Positions 8,281 through 17,121 of a stretch of DNA of 17,121 bases are shown one piece after another; the first letter of the stretch is position 1, and each line of letters starts with the position of its first letter. This DNA comes from Conidiobolus incongruus B7586. Lineage: Eukaryota > Entomophthoromycota > Entomophthoromycetes > Entomophthorales > Conidiobolaceae. Location of the stretch: positions 1 to 17,121 of the forward strand of contig JNEM01008904.1 in assembly GCA_000697335.1 (NCBI GenBank), read 5' to 3'. The notes below the pieces were generated by a model that saw only the letters and a list, made by a program, of their open reading frames with translations, searched no databases and was not told the DNA's origin. A program made the translations under genes and the position numbers.

Positions 8281-8580
8281 TGCTGATGATATCATTATGG
8301 AGCCTTCAACCGACACTACCCGGCTGCCAACCGAAGGGTAGTCCGACCGAATTCAAATCCTGAGTCATTTGCTAATCAAAATCCCCCAATTCTTTGAGAA
8401 ATCACCGAGAAAAGAAATTTGTGATTCATTAGAAATAAAGCACAAAGAATATTTCTTTAGTAGTTATTGGACACCACAATCCACTGCGAAATTTAACGAC
8501 AAATTAATCTCACGGCCCATTATACTGCATCTACCCCAAAATGTTTACTTAATAAAATTTATTAAAATTAATTAATATGC
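8281..8580 (+). other. Balanced island with a GC-rich hairpin and short open frames, unrecognised
   Basis: A small GC-rich core (8297-8360) is followed by mixed sequence. Two plus-strand frames are open. One, at 8290-8397, encodes 35 residues including YGAFNRHYPAANRRVVRPN. The other opens with an ATG at 8369 and runs 68 codons to 8575. An ATG at 8297 lies in the second frame but is cut off by a TAG after 14 codons. GTAGTC at 8338 could be a weak splice donor and GCTAATC (8371-8377) a branch-like site, so a small spliced gene divergent from the MADS gene cannot be excluded. I recognise no protein family and consider a chance island or decayed fragment more likely. Confidence 0.25.
8315..8342. 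repeat. GC-rich 7-bp stem-loop
   Basis: ACTACCC (8315-8321) pairs perfectly with GGGTAGT (8336-8342). The stem extends by GG (8322-8323) with CC (8331-8332) across a three-base bulge, leaving a seven-base loop. It lies about 500 nt upstream of the MADS start codon. Confidence 0.6.
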
Positions 8581-10130
8581 ACACTCGAATTCCTCCACTA
8601 ATAAATTGCAAAAAAATTTGATCATCCGTTGGTTCCTAATTAAGAAATCATTTGCATATATGCTTAAATTTTATTCGGATTCTAAAGTTTTATAAAATTT
8701 ATCTGGACTCTCTTAAATCACAGCGCAGTTCTTGAGTATTATGCATGCTCTTCTCAAGAGCTGAAGTGAATTGACCTTAGTTCTAGTCTCATAGATTCTT
8801 GAATATCTCGTAATCAATTCTATTAATCATTTCTATCAAATATTTCAATTTTTAACTTTATTATTTCAATTTGTTAATTGTTGCTTATAGCTGATAATTT
8901 AAATTCTCAAACAGTCCAAAAATACACTATCTAACCAAAATGCTTATTAATAGCGAATTAGTGATATAGTACAAGAAAGCTCTATAAGGCAACTCGTTCC
9001 AATAATTATTGTTGTTGCTACAACCATATATATAATATACACGGTCGGATTGAATTTATATGATTCATATTTGATCACTTATTGACTGGGTCAGCTTGCA
9101 ATATTCTCTTGTTATTTCACTCCGAAAATTCCCAAAATCTCATTATTACATCATCCTCCCTTAATTGAATACAATCATTAGACTATATTAAGTATCTTCA
9201 AATATTTTAAATTACCATATATAATATTATTACTATAAATTGATATAAACACAATATACAAAAAGTTTAATTATAGTATAAATAATAATATATTTATTAA
9301 TTGAGTACCTTCAAGGATATTATCAGCTGTTACAAGCGTGGTAATTAAATATAGAATTGATATTCTTTATTAATATCCTTATATCCATAATAATATCAGA
9401 ATTTCAATTATTAAATAATAAATTTATTATCAGAATAATCATAAATTATAAAAAAAAATATGACCATTTTGTTTGACAGTAAATTACTTGATGTTAATTG
9501 AATTCATTGAATGGATAAATAATCATGTATTAAAGAATTCTATACTTAATATACAGAACTTGGATGTATTATATATTGCCTTTAATTAAAGCTTTCATTT
9601 ATTTAAAAGTATATATTTTTAATAATATTTATCATTAAATCTATTGAATCTGTCAAACTATTTTAATTAAATATCAGAATTTATTAAGAGTAGAGTTTTC
9701 AGTTAGAGAGACCCTAAATGCAAATTATTTATTAAATGAGTAATTTTTATTTCGAGTTATACAATTTATATCAAAATAAAATTATATTTTATCAAGTTAA
9801 ATACTAATAATTTTTAACCCAAAATAGTTCGAAATAGAACTAAAATTTGTAAAAGAACCACTTAAAGTTGCCACATTGAACTAATTTCATGAAAATTACT
9901 TGAGTTTCGACTAAATTTTAATTGTATGATCTCTTTTACATTCGCCTAACCAAGTGAATTTCAATTGACTAATTGAAAACATTCCTTGGGAGTGTTTTAA
10001 GAACGCTGACCGACTCTGACAGCTTTTAATTAAAATATAATAATATTCGCCCCATTCAGCATTGAAAATTTTCTCGAGATTTTTATCCATTTTAATTTGC
10101 AAGAAAATATCCACTTATGAATTAATGATT
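8581..10130. other. AT-rich intergenic DNA with scattered mixed patches
   Basis: Composition declines gradually from the island at 8.3 kb towards pure AT-rich DNA. A hairpin lies at 8726-8763. A mixed patch at about 9935-10080 carries a 67-codon minus-strand open frame (10114 to 9911) with no recognisable domain. I see no gene. Confidence 0.55.
8726..8763. repeat. 11-bp imperfect inverted repeat
   Basis: CAGTTCTTGAG (8726-8736) and CTCAAGAGCTG (8753-8763) pair at ten of eleven positions, the exception being a T opposite G that could pair as G-U in RNA. The loop is 16 nt. It sits alone with no T-tract or gene beside it. Confidence 0.55.
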
Positions 10131-10175
10131 TGGTTTGAGGAGTTCATTTTAACTAAAATTTTAATATAAAACATG

Positions 10176-10196
10176 TATATATATATATATATATAT
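10176..10196. repeat. (TA)n microsatellite
   Basis: A 21-nt uninterrupted alternating TA run, of ordinary simple-sequence type for AT-rich DNA. Confidence 0.95.
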
Positions 10197-10580
10197 TAAA
10201 TGGATAAGAAAAAAATTAATTAATAAAATTATTTGAATAAAATTTTTTTGATAAATTAAAATTATATGGAAAAAAGTGTTTTGTTTTTAATAGAAAGAAA
10301 TTATAAATTAAATAATTTTTAAGAAAAAAAAATAAAGAATTTCTTTTATTCATCTCTTAATTGAACTAGTTTCAAACATTTATTAGAGTTACATGGTTTA
10401 TGTAATTAGGATAATTATGATACAAATATTCATTATTATATATCATTCAATTAAATTGATTTTTTTGTATTAAAAACTCAAATTAGTAAATTCGAATTGA
10501 TTTCTTTTTCAATATTTGATTAAATTAAAAATAGTAAATTTATGAACTTTTCTTATATTTTTATTATATACAAAAATAAC

Positions 10581-10600
10581 ATTATTATTATTATTATTAT
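10581..10600. repeat. (ATT)n microsatellite
   Basis: Six and a half uninterrupted ATT units, followed by one more partial match. A related TAA run lies at 11061-11076. Confidence 0.95.
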
Positions 10601-13600
10601 ATTACAGTTATCTAAGTACTCGAAAAAAGATCAAAATTATGCAATAGTTACCATATATTCAATCCAGATTTGACACAGTTTAAAATTAATTAAATTTTTA
10701 TTAAAAATTTCAGAAATTTCCTTAATTATTTAATTGATAGAAAAAAGAGTAGAAAAATTCATAAAATTTGTTGAGAATCTGGAAAAATTTTAATAGTTGG
10801 ATTCAAAATAATTGAACATTAATTGAAAATTAATTAAAGAAAGTTTCAATAATTGGAAGGTGGTTGACCTTAGTTTGCACTTTAGTTAATTTTGTATAAT
10901 GATTATTATTATTAGCCAAAATTGGCTGAATTTAAAGATTTTCCTTTATTTGATTTTGATTATAAACTTTCACTAATACCTCCGTGTTTAATTTCACTTG
11001 GAAATTCCGAAATTTTTTCTTTTATAAAATTTATAAAAAATTTGAAATTATATGAACTTATAATAATAATAATAATTTTATTATAGTTTATATTAAATTG
11101 TAGAATTTTTTGAGAACTGTATAATTTCAGGATACAATAGTGAATGATAACGATATACTATCATTTAATGACAATAATGGATGATAGAATTTGAAATACC
11201 AACTATTCTAATTATAGCATTTTCTGCAACTTGAAAATGATTACTAAATAACAGTCATGGAATTGAAGTTCTAAAATGCTATTTGTCTTAATCAAAACCA
11301 CTTCTCTGACTAAGAATTTTATATTAATACTTTTGTAATGATAATTGACTGAACACATAAATAATTGCTTTTGTTAATAACTACAAATTAAATTATACAA
11401 TTTTTTATCAATTTAATTCTCTTTATCTCCCTTTAAATTAGATTATTATTTCACTTATATTTTACTAAATATCTTCAAGAATTCCGAATTATTCAATAAA
11501 TATAAATCTATTCTTCCAAGGAATATTAATATTAAATTTTCACCAAATTTTTTAAATCATGCGATTTAATACCTATGTTTTACACTTAGCATGCCTTAAT
11601 GGTAATTTTAATCCTTTAATCTATTTTAAATTTTAAAATTATACTCTTTTCTCAATTTAGTAAGTATTGATTCAAATTTTCGGAATTTGTTTCTGAGTTT
11701 ATAATTAAGTATTAAAATGAACAAAGTATTTTATTATTAATATTATACACAATTTTAAAACATCATTGTGTTTATGTTTATTACTTTATTTTTATAATAA
11801 TATGTTTTGATCAATTTTATGTTCTATGTTGGAGCAGCATTTCTACAGTTAGAGATATACTTAATGTTTCCATTGGAGTGGGATATAGAATGAGCATTAA
11901 TATGCCATATTTGAATATGTATTATGTATAATTAAGGGTTATCAATATTCTACAAATTATAAACTTGAAAAATGATTATAGTTCATATAGTCGGAGGTAA
12001 GATTATTGCATTAATTTAGATTTAAAACCAAATATTGATTGAAAACAAAAAAAAAATAAGAATAATTTAGCATAATATCCAATTGATTAGTATAAATTAA
12101 CTAATGAAAAACTATTTCGGAATTTGAGTTTGAATTAATAAAAGCGTTTTTGAGTTATTTTTCCGTATGGTAATGTAATGATATTGGATTAATTGTTAAG
12201 AATCTGCATTAGATTAGGTATTTGGAAAAAATATTAAAGGATTTGTATTTAATTTACCATTTTATTTTTGTAAGTTAATAATTAACCTTTCTCTTCTCAA
12301 TTTATAATGAATATTTCAGACAATATTTCTAATTATAGAAAATTTAATTAATATAATTGATTAAATTCTAATATTTTTATCTATATTAATCTATCAATGA
12401 TATTTTTATTATTTTTTTTTCAATAATTTAAAATTATTATAAAAATAATGTGTATTAAACTTTGAAATAATAATAAGTGGTTTAATTATTATTATGATTC
12501 AATATCAGAAGTATTAATAAAAAAATTGACATGTTTAATTCATTTTATTTTAATTAGAATTATATTGTAATAATATTAAAATTCCTAAAATAGAAATATC
12601 AAATTTTATTGAATAAAATAGATTCTGGGATGAATTAATTAATTAAATTTAAGGCGTGGGGTCTAAAAATAAATTATAAATAATTTTGCCTTATTTAAAT
12701 AAGTTTAAAAAAATATTTTTTATAAATTATATTAGTAAGTTAAAAACTTTTTCTTAAAAAAAGAATATAATTTGATAATTATTAATTAATTAATTTTTAA
12801 AAACAAATTTCACAATTATTTCTTCTTTTTTTTATAAAAAATAAATAGCCGATTTTTAGTTAAAAAAGGAAAATTATATTGATTTTAAGTGGTTTTTTAA
12901 TCAATTTTTGTGAAACTTTATACCGTAAAAATACCTGCCAAGTATTATAATGTTATCATAATCAATTTGATATCAATTTAATAAAATTAAAATTAAAAAT
13001 AGTTAAGATTCAAGTATTTTTTATTTATTTTTATTACTGTTTTGTTATATCAGTATATAATATATCCTTTATTAAAAATTTACTAATCAAGTATTAAATA
13101 TGAAATTAAAAAAATATTTTAAAAATTTTTTTATAAATTTAATTTATAGTTAGTAATAATAATAAATTCAAAAAATATATTAACGAGGTATCAATTATTA
13201 TTTAATAAATTAAAACAAATTAATTGATACTCTTATTAATATTAAAAATTGGAGCCATAATAAAATATGAATCTTCAATATATAATGAAAGAGTACAAAA
13301 TTTCATAATAATATTAATAAAATTAAATTATAACAAGTCACTTATAACAGTTATAATAAAATCTATTTTTAACTTAATTCCTAGTCTAGTTCGATATCAC
13401 ATATTTAGTTAAGTTTAATTTGCAAATTTAGGCTAACTCCGGTTAATGGCGACTAAATACTGAAACTTTAATTTAAAGCATATATATATTCTTTTAAACT
13501 TGTTAGTTTAAAAACAATATGATATAAAAACTTATTTTTTATAATTTATTTTTAGATACTTATATTTATTATTTTAATTTAAACTATGAAAAAAATTATT

Positions 13601-13695
13601 TTAATTTTCTTTTTTATTATTTGTTTCAAATATTTTATAAATAATTTTGAATTTGATTAATAATTAATAGTTTGAGGCTGATTTAAAATTTTATA

Positions 13696-13716
13696 ATATA
13701 TATATATATATATATA
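13696..13716. repeat. (AT)n microsatellite
   Basis: A 21-nt uninterrupted alternating AT run, followed by a C and a T-tract. Confidence 0.95.
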
Positions 13717-16700
13717 CTTTTTTTTATTTCAATATATATATGAATAAAATAATAATTATAAAATCTATTAATTTTTATAAAAGGGAAAGATATTATAAAA
13801 ATTTTTATATTTATTTAATAAGATTTTTATAATTATCAAAAGTTTGGATATAAAATGATATTTAGAGTAGTATAATTATATTTATATATTTATTTGTTAA
13901 TAAATTTTGAATTTATTCTAATATTTAATATTATAGATAGGATGAATAATAATAATAATGATATCACTTATATTACAGATATATAAATTATTATATATTT
14001 TCTTATTATTACATATGTTAGTAAGGATAAACTTTGTTAATGCCTTGCAAATTATATATTAATACAAATTTATTTTTTTAATTTTTAAAATTAATTTATA
14101 TTATGGAAATATTTTTTGAAAAGAAAATGCAAGAATAATACTTAATAAAACTTGGCATTGTATCAGCATTATTAAATCTTTAAATAATTTGTTTTATTTG
14201 ATTATTATTCAAAGTACATAAAATTATTTTTAAATTTTCATATTTTTTGATAATAATAAAGTGGTAATTTTAAGTTGATAACCTGTATTAACATTATAAA
14301 ATTTAAAACTTCAATAATATTAAATTTTAAAATTAGACCAATTTAATTAATTAGTGTAATGTAAAAAAACGGATAGATTAATATGTTACAATTGTGCAAT
14401 TGCTATATTTATTTGTGAAAAAATTGCCGATAATTGAATATTTTATTGAATTCAAACTAGTTTTTATATTAAATCATACGTTTTAATGGATTTTTGGACT
14501 GGGTTATAGTAGTTGTAATAGTAAGCAATCTAGAATTGATAATCAAATTGTACCTTATTTCCACTTCCTAATATTATAAAACTATATTAATCTACCAAGT
14601 AATCAAGTGTTAATAATATTCCATTATTATCATTAAATCCTATAGCTAGATAATTAAGTCCAAAACTATATGCTATGTTCTTTCAATCCATAAAAAATAT
14701 TTAACATTTGATTCAATTACTTTAAACTGATTATTCATTTTAATTAAGTCTTAAATTAATTCAAAACTTATAAGTTAGGTTAAATGTGTTGAATTACTAT
14801 TAATAATTAATCAATTTATTAACTAATTAATAACATAATATCATAAATGATAATCAATCAATTATTCATTTTTATCATATTTAAAAAATTTCCAAATTTA
14901 GATAAGGTAATTGATTAAATATATGGAATAATTATATCTTCGGGTTGATTTCATCCAATTAATGTCATTCGAATGTTTTAAATAAATATTGATTCGGGTT
15001 GTCGATAATATGCAGTTTCAGCCTTTGTAATTGATTTTTAATAACAAAATAGATAAACCTGGATATCATATTATGATTTAATAATGTTGGGATATAATTA
15101 AAATATTATTACTTTATAATTGTGGTTAAAGTTTAATTTTTAAAAACTAATTTAGTACCAAATTATTATAATAGATAATATCACATTAATTCAATTTGGT
15201 TTCAAATTATTTGAATATTATTAATATTTTGTTAATTATTAATAAAATATTCAAATTATTCTCAAATTATAAAAGATAATTTTAGCTTTTTTAGATTAGA
15301 ATAATTTAAAATTGAGAAAAAAAACATTCAAATTAGATATAAAGTTTTTATCAATAATTCCGATTAAATTTAAATTGAGTAATAAATATCATCTCGGACA
15401 AATAATAACTGATATATTATGTGAAAGATAATGATATATTTATCAAAATTTTGTAAGAAATATCATATCCTACCAATTTGACATAACCAATTCGTTCTTT
15501 ATTTGTATTGCTGACAATGTTCAATTTTGGTTATATCGTGATATATTCTCTTATATATGAAGTTGTAAATAATGAATACAGCATAAACTTATAATGTTAT
15601 TAAATATTTTTAAATATAAATATTTGACAAAGAACTAGTGTCATTTGATTTAATCATAATGATTATGTAAATTATATTATTAATTGATAATGAAATATGT
15701 GGGTTAACTGGATTTCTAATATATTACCTAGATATCAATTGAAGCAATTGTTACAAAATTCACATATTAATACAATATAGTGAATAAACATAATACGAAG
15801 GTATGTACAACAATCATTATTTCATGTAATACATGAATGATCACATGAATCTATAAATAGAATTGACTATTTTTAGTATATAAAATTTTTTTGAAATTTA
15901 AAATTCGAAATTAAAATATTATTGATTTTATGAATATTAGTACTTTAAATTAAAAGTGAATCAATTTTATAATATATTATGATTTAAAGGTTTTAAATAA
16001 TGACTCATATAATTCTGTCACTTGTCAGAATCAATATTTTATATCATTTTTGATTGATTTATAAATTACATCATTATCTAACATCATATAGTAGACATGC
16101 TATTTAAACTTGTAATTACTAATTTTTGTTATATAGTTAATATCAAATATGCTATCTTCCATTAAGATCTAGAATCACTAATCTTTACTTGAATTTGATA
16201 GTTGGAATTGAACTTTGTATAATTTATTATTTAATAATCTAGAGATCATATCATATTAATATATCAAATAATGAGAATATTTTATTTTCTTATCATTGGA
16301 TATCAGAAAATTATTGATAATTTTCTATAGTTAAGTTTATTAAAAAGTGAATATTCTTTACAAAAATAATCGACTAATTAGTTATTATAGTTTTATCAGT
16401 TGTGAGTTACGATTCTGTGTATTATTAAATAATCAATAAAATTAAAAAAATTAATTTTCAAACTGTTTACTCATTCTATTTATCTAATTCTTTATCTTAT
16501 ATTTATTTTTAAATCTTTATTTGTTATAATTTATATTACAAAACTTATTATTCATAACTCACCTAATCATGTCTATTTTTTAATCAAAAAAAATTTAAAT
16601 TGATATTAATATAGAAATTAAATAATAACATAATTTTAGAATTAGAAATAAAAAATATTAATATATAATTTATAAAAATTGATAAATAATATAAAATTAA

Positions 16701-17121
16701 TACTCTTTTTTATTATTAATAATTATTTATCATATTCTTTAAAGGTTTTTGATATTAAAAAATTGTTTTTTAATCAAAAACTAAAATTTATAAATTTGTA
16801 AATTTATAAAAAAATTTTATAAGTTTATTTTTAATTTTTTAAAAAAATTATAATTTTATTAAATTATAATTTGATAAATATATTAAATATAATAATTTTT
16901 CCTATTTTTTTATTTTGGACACCTTTTAAAAATTTAATTATATATATTATATAAATGTTCTATTAAATAATCAATATTTTTAATTTTATTTTAAAAAATA
17001 TTAATTATATATTATTTTATCTAAAAAAATATTAACTGATTAATTATCAATTAGTTTGTTTTTGATAATAAATTAGGAAAATTATATATTTTTATTAGTT
17101 ATTAATATAATTAATATATAT

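Larger units (their letters stand above)
10131..17121. other. Long AT-rich non-coding tract
   Basis: Nearly 7 kb of DNA dominated by A and T runs and simple repeats, with stops dense in every frame. Small, less extreme patches occur near 11830-11900, 12650-12662 and 14930-15020, but none shows a gene, tRNA or ordered repeat. A 62-codon Ile/Lys/Asn/Leu-rich plus-strand frame at 13224-13412 looks like random AT-rich sequence. The tract could be an AT isochore, degraded repeat territory or part of a centromere-like region. The sequence alone does not decide. Confidence 0.65.

Noticed and set aside
8346-8360. tRNA B box (AATTCAAATCC)
   Set aside because: Two of the invariant first bases differ and no A box or cloverleaf can be formed around it.
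13224-13412. 62-codon plus-strand frame
   Set aside because: Composition is that of random AT-rich sequence (Ile, Lys, Asn, Leu, Tyr), with no domain and no flanking gene signals.

Overview
The window is eukaryotic and most likely fungal. It holds one convincing protein-coding gene on the minus strand (6098-7802), surrounded by more than 14 kb of extremely AT-rich DNA. The gene has two short introns (60 and 52 nt) with GT-AG ends and AT-rich branch-point-like sequences. Its product starts with a MADS-box DNA-binding domain and continues into a long Gln/Asn/Ser/Pro-rich tail, as many fungal transcription factors do. An early-diverging, AT-rich fungal lineage would fit this gene style and composition, but that placement is inference and no marker here fixes the taxon.

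Layout. Positions 1 to about 5990 are AT-rich non-coding DNA. Most of it is nearly all A and T, but there are a few islands of more balanced composition: about 1925-2130, 2555-2680 and above all 2880-3240. The last contains a 76-nt GC-rich nested hairpin. A perfect 32-bp palindrome lies at 2209-2240. Positions about 5990-8600 form the gene island, with a 3' flank, a three-exon MADS gene read leftwards, and an upstream region with a purine/pyrimidine-biased leader and a facing pair of CCAAT motifs. A further balanced patch at 8281-8580 has a GC-rich hairpin and short open frames of unknown meaning. Positions about 8600-17121 are again AT-rich DNA with microsatellites and no recognisable gene.

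The gene. Splicing the three exons gives a 530-residue protein. Its first 71 residues are the MADS domain, and the sequence after the splice junction continues to align with the MEF2/Rlm1 subgroup (KYMS|YDKEP against KYTEYNEP in animal MEF2). The tail carries three features expected of a MAP-kinase-controlled MEF2/Rlm1 factor: a docking-like motif (KGGLRLAIPSK), about eight Ser/Thr-Pro sites, and a sumoylation consensus (IKAE) at the extreme C-terminus. The MADS core also contains ELSVLTG, which is typical of the SRF/Mcm1 branch rather than MEF2, so the domain looks intermediate.

No tRNA, rRNA, CRISPR array, intact transposon or second gene could be supported. If something undescribed is here, the best candidates are the 2.9-kb hairpin island and the intermediate character of the MADS protein.
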